Assembly (NCBI GenBank): GCA_001648575.1
Contig: LQXN01000055.1
Coordinates: 78,118 to 142,117, forward strand
From: Sutcliffiella horikoshii DSM 8719
Lineage (GTDB): Bacteria > Bacillota > Bacilli > Bacillales > Bacillaceae_I
DNA length: 64,000 nt
Reading direction: 5' to 3'
Part shown: piece by piece, positions 1 to 8,796 of the stretch
Numbering within the stretch: position 1 is the stretch's first letter
How the letters are laid out: every line of letters begins with the position of its first letter
Notes under the pieces: model-generated
What the model was told of the DNA's origin: nothing
What the model saw: the letters and a program-made list of their open reading frames with translations, nothing else
Database searches by the model: none
Program-made: the position numbers and the translations under genes

Positions 1-390
1 ACTGATCGCCTCCATTAACAGATAGGAGAGGGCAGCAATCAAAACTCCCTTAACAACATTCAGGCCAAGACCTGCAATAGTCCCCCACTTCTTCAAACCG
101 TTCAATAAATCCTTACGATGGACAAAAAAGTAAGAATCCGCTTGCTGATAGAATACTCGAATGGTTCCCGACCAGGCGAGATAATAGATAACAAAAAAGG
201 ATAAACCATATGGGAGCTCCTGTAATATTGCTATTAAACTTGGAAACATATCATAAACCATGCCCGCAACGAATAATAATGTAAGGACAATATAGACCAG
301 GATCGTCCAATCTATCACAGCCTTTGTATTCTTCCATTGATATTGCCGCTCTTGCTTAAGACGATCTATGTATAAGCGGAATGAGGTCAT
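1..390 (-). CDS. ythQ: ABC transporter permease, N-terminal part (YthQ-like)
   Basis: An open frame of 130 codons runs off the left edge of the window. It starts at an ATG that overlaps the stop codon of the ATPase gene upstream (ATGA overlap), so the two are translationally coupled. The visible part has a basic N-terminus (MTSFRLYIDRLKQERQYQWK) followed by hydrophobic segments around residues 28-45 and 60-75, as in ABC-2-type exporter membrane subunits. Family and symbol follow from pairing with a YthP-like ATPase next to ytzE and murJ, the B. subtilis order. The substrate is unknown. The C-terminal part is outside the window. Confidence 0.75.
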   Translation of the reverse strand, partial: MTSFRLYIDRLKQERQYQWKNTKAVIDWTILVYIVLTLLFVAGMVYDMFPSLIAILQELPYGLSFFVIYYLAWSGTIRVFYQQADSYFFVHRKDLLNGLKKWGTIAGLGLNVVKGVLIAALSYLLMEAIS

Positions 391-1100
391 CCTTCCTGCT
401 CCCTTGCAGATAAGGTGTAAAAACAGTCGAGCAACGAAGCACCAGGGAGATTGCAATTTGCCTGTATATCATGCAGGGTCCCTTCCGCTTTTTTGCGCCC
501 CTCAGCCAAGAGTATAAACCTGTCACAAATCTTTTCTGCCGTATCCAGCACATGGGTGCATAATAAAATGCCTACACCTCTTGCCTGTTCCTTTTCAAAT
601 AAATGAAGAAGTTTTTTCGTCGCAATTGGATCAAGACCAATGAAAGGTTCATCCACAATATATAAAGAAGGTTTAGACATTATAGCAAAGATCAACATGG
701 CTTTTTGCTGCATCCCTTTTGAAAAGGTGGCCGGAGATTCATGTATGACTTTTTTCATATCAAACAACTTCAATAGTTCCTCCACTCGCTCTTTCCACAC
801 CTTTTCTTCTATCTCAAGTAAAGAAGCCATCAAATCAATATGTTCCCACAAAGTCATGTCATAATAGAATACCGGTTTCTCAGGAATATAGGCATAGGAC
901 TTGTTGGAAGGAAGTGAGATCTCCCCTTCGTAAAAAGGATTCAATCCAAGGAGAGTCTTGATGGTCGTACTTTTACCAGCGCCATTTGGGCCTATCAGAC
1001 CAACCATCTCACCTTTGGAAACTGTAATATTAATATTGTGCACAACGGACATTTCATCGTCATACCCTGCTTTCTTTAAATCTAATGTCAGCAATTCCAT
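387..1100 (-). CDS. ythP: ABC transporter ATP-binding protein (YthP/EcsA-like)
   Basis: Cytoplasmic ATPase subunit, 237 aa, of an ABC-2-type exporter. It has Walker A GPNGAGKST at residues 37-45, a Q-loop-like region near residue 75, a divergent signature SKGMQQ at 127-132, Walker B LYIVDEP at 146-152 and a switch-region His (LLCTHVLD) near 182. The divergent signature and short length resemble EcsA/YthP-type ATPases. It overlaps the permease gene by 4 bp. B. subtilis ythP-ythQ sits in the same place; its substrate is not known. The family is certain, the symbol is inferred from context. Confidence 0.88.
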   Translation of the reverse strand: MELLTLDLKKAGYDDEMSVVHNINITVSKGEMVGLIGPNGAGKSTTIKTLLGLNPFYEGEISLPSNKSYAYIPEKPVFYYDMTLWEHIDLMASLLEIEEKVWKERVEELLKLFDMKKVIHESPATFSKGMQQKAMLIFAIMSKPSLYIVDEPFIGLDPIATKKLLHLFEKEQARGVGILLCTHVLDTAEKICDRFILLAEGRKKAEGTLHDIQANCNLPGASLLDCFYTLSAREQEG

Positions 1101-1398
1101 ACAATTCCTCTCCTTTCTCTAGAATAATACGATATTTTAGGACGAAAGTTTCATATTTTTCAATTAATTACTGGCCGAATATTGTCGAGTGGTGTAAAAT
1201 AATGTATATAGTCTCATTTTTTTTTGGGTTTACACTTAACACATTGGAGACTAAATGTTAATATTGTGTAAATTGCATCATTATTCTAGAATTTTTTCTA
1301 CAAAATCGTGTACAATAAAAACTAACTTAATACCTAACACCTGTCATCAAGAATTTAGCTAGTAGTGTCATGTTAAATACCGGATAAGGAGTGGTTTT
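1101..1398. other. Divergent intergenic region, ythP / ytzE
   Basis: This AT-rich region of about 300 bp lies between divergently transcribed ythP (-) and ytzE (+) and must hold both promoters. A TACAAT at 1311-1316 could be the -10 element for ytzE, but no good -35 hexamer lies 16-18 bp upstream. No gene, hairpin or repeat was seen. Confidence 0.3.
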
Positions 1399-1620
1399 TT
1401 GAAGCCTTCAACTAACCGTATGCTAACCCGTATTAAAGCCGTCTACATGTTTATTCATGAAAAGGGAACTGTCTCCACACAGCAGTTGGTCGATGAATTC
1501 GGGATTACCCCCCGAACGGTCCAGCGTGATTTAAATGTGCTGGCATTTAATGAACTGGTACAAAGTCCTACGAAAGGTAAGTGGACTACTACGCAGAAAA
1601 AAGTTAGGTTGACTTCATAA
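1399..1620 (+). CDS. ytzE: DeoR-type helix-turn-helix regulator (YtzE-like)
   Basis: A 73-aa protein that is essentially only the N-terminal winged-helix domain of the DeoR family: RIKAVYMFIHEKG..STQQLVDEFGITPRTVQRDLNVL (residues 11-48). It lacks the usual C-terminal sugar-phosphate-binding domain, so an effector site is not apparent. It starts at TTG, with AAGGAG about 8 bp upstream. B. subtilis has a similar short YtzE at the same place between ythPQ and the pseudouridine synthase gene. Targets are unknown. Confidence 0.85.
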   Translation: MKPSTNRMLTRIKAVYMFIHEKGTVSTQQLVDEFGITPRTVQRDLNVLAFNELVQSPTKGKWTTTQKKVRLTS

Positions 1621-1645
1621 GACTACATAGCTTCACATAAATAAA

Positions 1646-1675
1646 GCCCCATTCCGTCATCATCAGGAATGGGGC
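1646..1675 (-). terminator. Rho-independent terminator of the pseudouridine synthase gene
   Basis: A 10-bp perfect stem (GCCCCATTCC / GGAATGGGGC) with a 10-nt loop. On the minus strand it is followed by a T-rich stretch (TTTATTTATG), so it ends the leftward transcript. It may also stop the convergent ytzE message, although its U-tract on that side is poor. Confidence 0.8.
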
Positions 1676-1687
1676 ACTTCGTGTTAT

Positions 1688-2401
1688 TTATTTTCGCTGC
1701 TGCAATAGTTCCAATTCTTCATCTGTCAGTTCACGGTACTCCCCAAGCTCAAGATCTTCATCAAGCTTCAGCTCCCCCATGCTTAGACGCTTCAAGTAAA
1801 TAACCGTCTTCCCGACAGCTTGGAACATCCTTTTCACCTGATGGAACTTTCCTTCAACAATGGTGATTTCAATTTGTGATTCCGGTCCGGCTTCTAGTAT
1901 TTTCAATTCAGCCGGTAGCGTTTCGTAACCGTCATCCAAGGTGACACCTTGTTGGAATGCTTGAATGTCGTCTTCCGTCACTTCGCCATCAATTTTGGCA
2001 TAATAGGTTTTCGGCACATGCTTTTTCGGTGACAATAGCTGGTGTGAAAGCTGACCGTCATTTGTCAAAAGAAGCAAGCCCTCAGTATCTTTATCAAGGC
2101 GTCCGACAGGAAACGGCTCAAAAATCTTATCCTCTTCCTGCAAGATATCCACCACAGTTTCCTGACGGTGATCTTCTGTTGCAGATAAAAGTCCTGGCGG
2201 CTTGTGCATCATCAGGTATATGAACTCACGATATTCCACGATATCATCGTGAACCGTTACTTCCTGTACCTCCGGATCCACATGCACCTTCGCATCCTTC
2301 ACAACATTTCCATCCACTTTCACCACGCCTGTTTTAAGAAGCTTCTTCACTTCTTTACGCGTTCCAAACCCACTGTTTGCAAGCATTTTATCCAATCTCA
2401 T
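1688..2401 (-). CDS. ytzG: rRNA pseudouridine synthase, RsuA/RluB family (YtzG-like)
   Basis: A 237-aa RsuA/RluB/RluE/RluF-family enzyme that isomerises a uridine in rRNA to pseudouridine. An S4 RNA-binding domain occupies residues 1-60 (MRLDKMLANSGFGTRKEVKK), followed by the catalytic domain with the family motif GRLDKDTEGLLLLTNDG (about 100-116), whose Asp is the catalytic residue. The C-terminal EGKFHQVKRMF motif (about 185-195) is typical. It lies just downstream of murJ on the same strand, 49 bp apart. The exact rRNA target (possibly 16S U516) is inferred from the RsuA resemblance. Confidence 0.88.
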   Translation of the reverse strand: MRLDKMLANSGFGTRKEVKKLLKTGVVKVDGNVVKDAKVHVDPEVQEVTVHDDIVEYREFIYLMMHKPPGLLSATEDHRQETVVDILQEEDKIFEPFPVGRLDKDTEGLLLLTNDGQLSHQLLSPKKHVPKTYYAKIDGEVTEDDIQAFQQGVTLDDGYETLPAELKILEAGPESQIEITIVEGKFHQVKRMFQAVGKTVIYLKRLSMGELKLDEDLELGEYRELTDEELELLQQRK

Positions 2402-2450
2402 TTATTGCTGCTCCTTTCATAGGGAAAGAGGCCCCTTTGACCCGAGACCT

Positions 2451-4067
2451 CTATCCTCTTTCTTTTCTATTTAAAAATGAAAACCGATTACCGAACAAAT
2501 ACATCAACAAGTTACTTCTGTAGCTGAGGAAGAAGTAGATGCCGGCTCCTACTAGACCGCTGACAGCCACAACGGTAATGGCTTGTAGACGGCCTTCACT
2601 GTATGGGACAACCCCTTCAAGCAGTTGTAATACGAATAGAACTGCCACAATCATGATTACATTGAATATGGTCATTAGCATTCCCCGTCTTAGTACAATA
2701 GAATAACTGAAACCAGTGAATTTCTGGATGGCCCAGAGGTTAATGATGACACTAGCTAAATAACCGATAGCAGTTGCCACAATGGACCCTTCTGCCTCCA
2801 TTAAAAAGATCAATGGATAATTCAATATCAGCTTTAAAGCAACTCCTACTGCAAGACCATACACAGTGTATTTTTGTTTATTAATTCCTTGAAGAACAGA
2901 TGCCGTTACTGTGAAAATTGCCAATGGAATGGCAGTTGGTGCATACCAGGTGAGCAAATACCCTCCCAGTTCATCATAGGAGTAAAAGGCTGCATAAGCC
3001 GGACCACCTAATATAGCCAACCCGATGCATGCTGGTACTGTAAGGAACAATAATATCTGGAATGTTGTACTTAATTGTCGCTGAAGAACACCTGATTCAT
3101 TGTTAATAAAAGATCTTGTAACAGCCGGAAGCAAGGAAAGCGCAAACGCCGTTGCTAGTGTTACAGGAATGATCACAAGCTTTTGGCCGTAAGTGTTGAT
3201 TATCGCAAAAGCGCTTCCGGATGTTTCACTGTCCACTCCGGCAAATACCATCGCTTTATTAAATGTGAATGTATCCACAAGTTGATATAAAGGCATTGCA
3301 AGACCCACAAAAACAAATGGGGCAGCATATAACAGTATTTCTTTATACATTTCTTTATAGGAAACCTCTACATTGCCTTTATCCTTTTCTAAGAGCGTAT
3401 CAAGATGTCTCTTCCTGTTAAACCAATACCATATTAAAATCCCCAACCCTGCAAGCGCACCAATAAAGGCGCCAAATGTTGCATATCCAATCGCAGTTGG
3501 CAAACTTCCTTCTGTTACATTCACGATTATATAGACACTGCCTAACAGGAAGATAATTCTTGCGATTTGCTCTACGACCTGCGATACAGCAGTAGGTCCC
3601 ATTGATTCGTGACCTTGGAAAAACCCTCTGATCAAACTCATCACCGGCACCAGCAGTAATGCAAAACTTACCATTCGGATGACTAACGTAACATCATCAA
3701 ATGAGTGCTGACTGCTATCATTAATTATCATTGGAGAAAATACCGGCGCCAATATATAAAGTACTAAGAAAGACACAATCCCAGTTATACTCATTAACAA
3801 TAAACCGGAACTGAATAACTTTCTCCCTACCGCATATTCCTCAAGAGCATTATATTTAGCTACAAATTTTGAAACCGCAAGTGGTACACCCATGGTTGCG
3901 ATACTTAAAACAACCGAATAAAGCACATAGGCATATGTATATAATTCCCCTCCTGCATTACCTACCAATGCATAAAAAGGAAAGATGTAAACAAGCCCAA
4001 GAACTCGGGATATCATCGTACCCAGCGTTAAAATAAATGTACCTCTCAATATATTAGAAGTTGACAT
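2451..4067 (-). CDS. murJ: Lipid II flippase MurJ (YtgP), MOP/MATE superfamily
   Basis: A 538-aa integral membrane protein with about 14 hydrophobic segments. The N-terminus is typical of the polysaccharide-export branch of the MOP superfamily (LRGTFILTLGTMISRVLGL). B. subtilis YtgP, in the same gene order, has been shown to act as MurJ, moving lipid II across the membrane for peptidoglycan synthesis. Basic loops carry the family's conserved Arg residues, for example IRGFFQGHESMGPTA near residue 160. It has its own upstream gap and is probably co-transcribed with the pseudouridine synthase gene. Confidence 0.9.
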   Translation of the reverse strand: MSTSNILRGTFILTLGTMISRVLGLVYIFPFYALVGNAGGELYTYAYVLYSVVLSIATMGVPLAVSKFVAKYNALEEYAVGRKLFSSGLLLMSITGIVSFLVLYILAPVFSPMIINDSSQHSFDDVTLVIRMVSFALLLVPVMSLIRGFFQGHESMGPTAVSQVVEQIARIIFLLGSVYIIVNVTEGSLPTAIGYATFGAFIGALAGLGILIWYWFNRKRHLDTLLEKDKGNVEVSYKEMYKEILLYAAPFVFVGLAMPLYQLVDTFTFNKAMVFAGVDSETSGSAFAIINTYGQKLVIIPVTLATAFALSLLPAVTRSFINNESGVLQRQLSTTFQILLFLTVPACIGLAILGGPAYAAFYSYDELGGYLLTWYAPTAIPLAIFTVTASVLQGINKQKYTVYGLAVGVALKLILNYPLIFLMEAEGSIVATAIGYLASVIINLWAIQKFTGFSYSIVLRRGMLMTIFNVIMIVAVLFVLQLLEGVVPYSEGRLQAITVVAVSGLVGAGIYFFLSYRSNLLMYLFGNRFSFLNRKERG

Positions 4068-4144
4068 AAAATCCCTACCTACTATTTGTAACTTTTTGTC
4101 TAACCTTTGTATTTTATCATATTTCTTATTGGGGAAACACTATA

Positions 4145-4525
4145 TTACCATCCCGCCTGTAAACTCCTGGTTAGTGATATCTTCGGAAAGGATAGATATG
4201 GTGTGTCCTCTTTAAGGTTTTCCAGATTCTCTAATGTTAAGACTAAGGAAAATTCACCGTATGCATCCGCATCCATCAAGAGCACTCCTGCTTCTTTTTG
4301 ACTGAAGATAAGCCCGAATTCTTCCTTTTTATTTATAAGGAGACACAGGACATAGGCATCCATCTCCTTTTCATAGAGCCACGTATATGAAAATTTATGT
4401 ATAGGCGTGTTTATTTTTACAGGCAACGTCGGGACGGAAAGCAATAGTACCGGGATTCCACTTTCTTCTGTCCAGCCTCCATCATATGGAATATGAGCTT
4501 CTGAAATGTTTGGCGAATATGTCAT
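4145..4525 (-). CDS. Uncharacterised protein, 126 aa
   Basis: No family recognised. A soluble 126-aa protein with no signal peptide or membrane segment. It begins after AAGGAG and an ATG at 4525. The N-terminal 30 residues are Pro/Gly rich (IPYDGGWTEESGIPVLLLSV) and the rest looks like alternating beta strands (YTWLYEKEMDAYVLCLLINK, EFGLIFSQKEAGVLLMD). It sits between murJ and the divergent ytfP gene and points the same way as murJ. The good ribosome site and lack of overlap with other genes argue that it is real. The role is unknown. Confidence 0.7.
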   Translation of the reverse strand: MTYSPNISEAHIPYDGGWTEESGIPVLLLSVPTLPVKINTPIHKFSYTWLYEKEMDAYVLCLLINKKEEFGLIFSQKEAGVLLMDADAYGEFSLVLTLENLENLKEDTPYLSFPKISLTRSLQAGW

Positions 4526-4651
4526 GGGATTCTCCTTTTCTTTGATTTATAATCTACTAGAAATCATACGGAATGTTGCTCTTTTTGTCCAACAGGAGAA
4601 TAGAGGGTATAATAGGCAACAGATAAGAAAATATAGTTGGTTGGTGAAAAA

Positions 4652-5929
4652 ATGAAATACGATGTTATTATCATAGGCGGCGGTCCATCGGGTCTGATGG
4701 CTTCCATCGCTGCAGCAGAACAAAAAACTAAGGTATTACTGATTGATAAAGGAAATAAGCTTGGGCGTAAGCTCGCCATTTCAGGAGGCGGGCGCTGTAA
4801 TGTGACGAACAGGCTGCCTGTAGATGAAATCATCAAACATATCCCTGGTAATGGGAGATTCTTATATAGCGCATTTTCTGAGTTCAATAATGAAGATATC
4901 ATCAAGTTTTTTGAAAAGCTTGGGATACAGTTGAAAGAAGAGGACCACGGCCGGATGTTCCCTGTTTCTGATAAAGCACAGAGTGTTGTAGACGCACTGT
5001 TGGACAGGATGAAGGAGTTGCGGGTGGAAATTCGCACCAATACTTCTGTGGAAACGGTGGAATATGATGAGGACCGCACAAAAGGAGTACTGTTGAAAAC
5101 GGGAGAATTTTTAGAATGCAGTTGTGTGGTAATTGCAGTGGGCGGAAAATCCGTCCCGCACACAGGATCCACTGGTGATGGGTATCCATGGGCACGCAAA
5201 GCAGGGCACACGATTACCGATTTATTCCCGACGGAAGTTCCTTTGAATTCACAAGAAAAGTTTATACGTGAGAAAAGATTGCAAGGATTGTCTTTGCGGG
5301 ATGTTGCATTGAGTGTCTTGAATCCCAAAGGTAAAGTAGTGAAAACCCACCAGATGGACATGATTTTCACCCATTTTGGGATTTCTGGGCCGGCAGTATT
5401 GAGATGTAGCCAATATGTCGTTAAAACGATGAAAAAGTTCGGTGTGGACCGAGTGACGATGAATTTGGATGTCATGCCATCACTGAATGAAGAATTAGTG
5501 TTTCAACAGCTTAATAAAGCCTTGAAGGACGAACCAAAAAAAGCCATTAAGAATGTCCTTAAAGGGCTAGTACCTGAGCGTTATTTATTATTTTTGTTGG
5601 AAGTTTGCAGAATTGATGAACAGGAGATCGGAGCGACATTGGCTCATGATAAAATAAGGGACCTCGCGAAAATGTGCAAGCAGTTCCGATTTGACGTGTC
5701 CGGCACCCTTTCGATCGAAAAGGCATTTGTAACCGGAGGAGGCGTTTCGGTGAAGGAAGTTCATCCGAAAGAAATGTCCTCCAAAATGAAAGACGGTTTA
5801 TACTTTTGTGGAGAAGTACTTGATATCCATGGATATACTGGTGGTTATAATATCACTTCGGCCTTGGTGACAGGAAGACTTGCAGGCCTGAACGCCGGTA
5901 AAAAGGCGGCAAGCCTACGTCGTTACTAA
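4652..5929 (+). CDS. ytfP: NAD(P)/FAD-dependent flavoprotein, HI0933/BaiN family (YtfP)
   Basis: A flavoprotein of about 425 aa with an N-terminal Rossmann FAD-binding motif ([19 protein letters not shown]), the family signature [18 protein letters not shown] near residues 35-52, and a C-terminal FAD motif with [15 protein letters not shown]. These define the HI0933-like/BaiN oxidoreductase family; the physiological substrate is not established. The ATG at 4652 is preferred because the family starts with [11 protein letters not shown]; an in-frame TTG at 4637 would add five residues. It is divergent from the 126-aa hypothetical gene and convergent with a small ORF downstream. Confidence 0.88.
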   Translation: MKYDVIIIGGGPSGLMASIAAAEQKTKVLLIDKGNKLGRKLAISGGGRCNVTNRLPVDEIIKHIPGNGRFLYSAFSEFNNEDIIKFFEKLGIQLKEEDHGRMFPVSDKAQSVVDALLDRMKELRVEIRTNTSVETVEYDEDRTKGVLLKTGEFLECSCVVIAVGGKSVPHTGSTGDGYPWARKAGHTITDLFPTEVPLNSQEKFIREKRLQGLSLRDVALSVLNPKGKVVKTHQMDMIFTHFGISGPAVLRCSQYVVKTMKKFGVDRVTMNLDVMPSLNEELVFQQLNKALKDEPKKAIKNVLKGLVPERYLLFLLEVCRIDEQEIGATLAHDKIRDLAKMCKQFRFDVSGTLSIEKAFVTGGGVSVKEVHPKEMSSKMKDGLYFCGEVLDIHGYTGGYNITSALVTGRLAGLNAGKKAASLRRY

Positions 5930-6037
5930 TAATACGAAAGACATTACAAATGCCAGTCCTACTCCATACATGCCAAACTCGTTGATAAATGATTTACTTT
6001 CTTCTTGAAGTACCTCGTTTTGTGTGTGGTGGTTCAT
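5915..6037 (-). CDS. Small single-span membrane protein, 40 aa
   Basis: A short frame starting at ATG 6037, preceded by AGAAAGGATG at a good distance. The product has a polar N-terminus ([17 protein letters not shown]) and a C-terminal hydrophobic helix of about 19 residues ([17 protein letters not shown]). Its last 15 bp overlap the 3' end of the convergent ytfP gene. No family recognised. The clean ribosome site and plausible membrane topology support a real small protein, but length alone cannot prove it. Confidence 0.5.
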   Translation of the reverse strand: MNHHTQNEVLQEESKSFINEFGMYGVGLAFVMSFVLLVTT

Positions 6038-6170
6038 AATGGAACATCCTTTCTCAATTTGATTTTAGTTTTTAGCTTCTGTTTATATGACCTGTTACTA
6101 ATTAGACGAGTTGTGTTACAAAAATGTTTCAATTATTTATGATTTATTTCAGATATTTATCTATACCCAC

Positions 6171-6214
6171 AAAAAAGAACCTGATAAACATCTTTTATAG
6201 AAGTTTTCAGGTTC
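6171..6214 (-). terminator. Terminator overlapping the cse60 stop codon
   Basis: An inverted repeat GAACCTGA / TCAGGTTC (arms at 6177-6184 and 6206-6213) followed on the minus strand by six T residues. The upstream arm contains the stop codon of the cse60-like gene. Confidence 0.75.
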
Positions 6215-6386
6215 TAAATATTACCATTGCCGAGAAGCAATAAATCTGTTCTTCCTCATCATTTATGCAACCAACTTGGTACTTGATATCAATCACATCC
6301 CTGTCTGACAACCCTTTCAAAAAATCATTCACCGCATCCTCAAGATCCCGCTCATGCTCCTCATCAAACACCCTAATTTGCACCAA
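6207..6386 (-). CDS. cse60: Sporulation protein Cse60 family (YteV)
   Basis: A 59-aa protein with sequence VQIRVFDEEHERDLEDAVND at the start and DVIDIKYQVG in the middle, matching the small Cse60 protein that B. subtilis makes in the mother cell under sigma-E during sporulation and that maps next to ytfP there. It starts at TTG 6386 (the next codon is GTG), with GGGAGG about 9 nt upstream. No membrane segment. Function unknown. The family match is from memory of sequence and position. Confidence 0.8.
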   Translation of the reverse strand: MVQIRVFDEEHERDLEDAVNDFLKGLSDRDVIDIKYQVGCINDEEEQIYCFSAMVIFRT

Positions 6387-6503
6387 CCCCTACACCCTCC
6401 CTGTCTGTCTGCCAATCAGATAAATAGAGCCTGTATTTATTACTATGTATAGGTGGAAAACTGAGGTTTTATACGTGAATTTTGTTGAAATGGAGAAAAA
6501 AAT

Positions 6504-6536
6504 CCTTTTGGGGGTCAGACCCCCAAAGGGTTTTTG
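6504..6536 (+). terminator. Terminator-like hairpin with GGGTCAGACCC core
   Basis: A strong hairpin (CCTTTTGGGGGTC / GACCCCCAAAGGG, AGA or shorter loop) followed by TTTTT on the plus strand, with a T-rich flank on the minus strand as well. No obvious plus-strand gene ends here. On the minus strand it lies downstream of the 212-aa membrane protein gene, which it may terminate. The same GGGTCAGACCC core recurs near 40115 and 57135. Confidence 0.6.
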
Positions 6537-6614
6537 CTTTTCTTGTAGAATTCAATAAAGTTTGAGATTCCTTGAATGAAAGTTTAATCTGTAAATTTGA
6601 TAAAGAAAAGTCTT

Positions 6615-7253
6615 TTAGAATCCTAGCAACTGCATGGTACCTACAAAGATGACGATGGCTGCAATACTTAATGAAATTTTGTTGAATTTGAAAAAGTTGA
6701 TAGGTGGCCTTTCTTCACGAAGGTCTATCACTACTTCCTTAATGAAGTCTTTATCCGGAAAGCTTTTGAATTCCACTTCCATCCCACTTGTCTCAAGATC
6801 TTTCCACTTTATTTTAATTGTTTGATACGGATCATCGAAATAGTACATAGTGATATAGTTGTGGCTTATATAATCTTCATCTGCTTTAACATCATTGTTA
6901 TAAGAATACCTTTTATCGTCAAGATTCCTCTCTAAAACAGCCATGACACTTTGCGGTTCATATTTTTTTATATGTATCTCATCTTTTTTTCTCTGCGTGA
7001 ACATCATGATTAATGGCACAAGTAAGGGAAAAAGTGCAAAATATAGCGAATTAATATCCCAATTCTGATTAGTAGTCGTGTATATCAGTAAACCTACCGT
7101 AAAAAAGCCAGTCATTATTATTCCTTGAAATCTATTACCAGTCGAGACTCTTGAAACGCCTTTCTGTTGAAAGCTCGTAATTGCATCAAAAATGAGCAGT
7201 ACACCAATAAAAAGAAGAAATAATGGAAATATGTTCTGGTCGATGAAATCCAT
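6615..7253 (-). CDS. Uncharacterised membrane protein, 212 aa
   Basis: No family recognised. The N-terminal part has about four hydrophobic segments (roughly residues 8-24, 45-60, 68-88), then a charged cytoplasmic stretch of about 90 residues rich in Asp, Tyr and Lys, and one more C-terminal helix (ISLSIAAIVIFVGTMQLLGF). It starts at ATG 7253 after GGAAGGAGG. It has no clear operon partner. The charged central part resembles no domain I know. Confidence 0.7.
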   Translation of the reverse strand: MDFIDQNIFPLFLLFIGVLLIFDAITSFQQKGVSRVSTGNRFQGIIMTGFFTVGLLIYTTTNQNWDINSLYFALFPLLVPLIMMFTQRKKDEIHIKKYEPQSVMAVLERNLDDKRYSYNNDVKADEDYISHNYITMYYFDDPYQTIKIKWKDLETSGMEVEFKSFPDKDFIKEVVIDLREERPPINFFKFNKISLSIAAIVIFVGTMQLLGF

Positions 7254-7321
7254 GCTGATAGTGCCTCCTTCCTTGATGTGGGTTCTGTATAATATTATTA
7301 CGGATGAGGGTGGGAATGGTT

Positions 7322-8311
7322 TCAGATTTTTGTTAGGAGTGGGGAGAGGTTGTAGGTGCGGGATTTCTTTTCTCCTACAAAATCGATATTGAGGTTTTTC
7401 AGCAATCTGATAATAGTTACTCGATTTTCTATCCCTAAATACCTTCTTAACTCTCTCATTGTGATGAATGGGCTTATTAAAAGTACATAATCTCTTAGCG
7501 CTGCTATATGTGCATCTTCAAATTTCCCTCTACATTTCGAACACTCCCAAGCACCGTGAATTCTTTTCATAATTTCATTAGGAATACAATTAGGGCATAA
7601 TACACCTGTAATTATATCTGCAGGGAGGACTCCATACTGGGGAATAGGGGAAGAGTTATCTAGTGTATGTTCTTTAAGTAATTGTTTTACTAACTTTTTT
7701 ATAAGCTTTTTATCAAGAGGTTCAGATGAATGTCGCTTAAGTAGAGTATTTACTTTTGTTGAAAGCGCAGGACTCTTAATTACATATCTATCTGCTTCGC
7801 CAGGAGAGGATAAAACTTTCGTTATTACTTTTGGATTAGTTAGCACTATTAGCTTTTCACATGGAAATTCAGGAAACTGTTTGGTTCTAAGCCATGAATT
7901 TAGTTTGAAGCATTGATTAGAAGCTTGCAGTATAGGGTCCTGGTATACTTTAAGTGGATTTCCCTCTACCTCTTGTAAAAGTTGATAGTTTTTCGGGTCA
8001 AAATATAGAGTTCCTTTAAAATACTTTACTTCTAATACTAAAAAGAAATTTGAAAATAGAATGAGGGTGTCTATTTGAAAGAATGTGTCCCTAAATGGAA
8101 GCCTTAGTCCGTGGAAAATATAGTAGGGACGCTCTGTTTCTGGGAGAAGTTTTAAGTAGTAGTCTATAGATTGTTCACCGTAGATTCCTGCTTCTTTCCT
8201 ACCTAATTCGTTGAGGAAATCCTGGTATTTTTCATGATTCGGGCGAATTCTCCTCTTCATTGCTCTCAAAATATGAACTCTTAAAGGAACGCATCTTGCC
8301 TTTTTTATCAA
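7322..8311 (-). CDS. NERD (nuclease-related) domain protein
   Basis: A protein of about 329 aa. Residues about 35-150 look like a NERD domain: GRKEAGIYGEQSIDYYLKLL, then FQIDTLILFSNFFLVLEVKY, which holds the D...E-x-K pattern of the restriction-endonuclease-like fold. Near residue 250 is a CxxC-(16)-CxxC zinc-ribbon-like segment (CPNCIPNEIMKRIHGAWECSKC). Such proteins are widespread in Bacillus, with poorly known, possibly DNA-related roles. The TTG at 8311 is chosen because AGAGGTGAT precedes it and the following PLRVHILRAM matches the family's usual beginning. A longer frame to 8431 is possible. Confidence 0.75.
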   Translation of the reverse strand: MIKKARCVPLRVHILRAMKRRIRPNHEKYQDFLNELGRKEAGIYGEQSIDYYLKLLPETERPYYIFHGLRLPFRDTFFQIDTLILFSNFFLVLEVKYFKGTLYFDPKNYQLLQEVEGNPLKVYQDPILQASNQCFKLNSWLRTKQFPEFPCEKLIVLTNPKVITKVLSSPGEADRYVIKSPALSTKVNTLLKRHSSEPLDKKLIKKLVKQLLKEHTLDNSSPIPQYGVLPADIITGVLCPNCIPNEIMKRIHGAWECSKCRGKFEDAHIAALRDYVLLISPFITMRELRRYLGIENRVTIIRLLKNLNIDFVGEKKSRTYNLSPLLTKI

Positions 8312-8463
8312 AGTATCACCTCTTTTTTTGTGTATGAGTACTATTTGACACAGTTCAACATATTTCCTTCTTTTCTGCAGATATTTTCTTAACAAATTTT
8401 CTTTTTTGATGTTGAAACTGGTACTCTGCATTCCAAAATATGGATTGTGAATTAATCATAAAT

Positions 8464-8570
8464 GATTTATTGAATACTTTAGGCCTTTTATTGTATAACT
8501 CTGGCGATTTATTGAATACTTTAGAGTATTTATTGAATACTTTAGAGCATTTATTGAATAATTCATTATT
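8464..8570. repeat. Five 21-bp tandem repeats upstream of the NERD gene
   Basis: An AT-rich minisatellite of period 21 bp built on TTTATTGAATACTTTAGAG; the three rightmost units are nearly identical and the two leftmost degenerate. On the minus strand the repeat is in frame within a 76-codon open frame (8355-8585), where it encodes a heptad such as KVFNKYS. That frame overlaps the start of the NERD gene and lacks a convincing ribosome site, so it is not called as a gene. Confidence 0.7.
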
Positions 8571-8585
8571 GGAATTCCTGCACAT

Positions 8586-8738
8586 TAGTTATCCACCCCC
8601 GAAGCAACCTTAGTTACCTACTTTTGGAAGAACCTCAAGCCTCCCCCCAGTTACCTATTTTTGGAAAAAGTAAAGTTCCAAAGCATAAAGTTACCTACTT
8701 TCGAAAAGTACCAATATTCAAACCAAAGCAGACTTAAC
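8586..8738. repeat. Three dispersed copies of a GTTACCTACTTTT motif
   Basis: The short motif GTTACCTA(C/T)TTTTGGAA-like occurs near 8613, 8650 and 8690 at about 38-40 bp spacing. No gene is visible here. It may contain the promoter of the leftward NERD gene, but no clear sigma-A hexamer pair was found. Confidence 0.45.
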
Positions 8739-8787
8739 AAAAAAACCACCAACTGGCGGCCCATTCCTCGCCCACCGGTCAGTGGTG
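8739..8787 (-). terminator. Terminator downstream of the rhodanese gene
   Basis: An imperfect hairpin (ACCACTGACCGGTGGGC paired with GGCCGCCAGTTGGTGGT) followed by seven T residues on the minus strand, just past the stop codon of the rhodanese gene. Confidence 0.7.
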
Positions 8788-8796
8788 TCATTCAAA

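Noticed and set aside
4564..5475. Minus-strand 303-codon open frame opposite ytfP
   Set aside because: It is antisense to a clear flavoprotein gene with full domain motifs; its product has no recognisable motif and an implausible composition.
8355..8585. 76-codon gene with heptad repeats
   Set aside because: No ribosome site, heavy overlap with the NERD gene start and extreme composition; kept only as a repeat observation.
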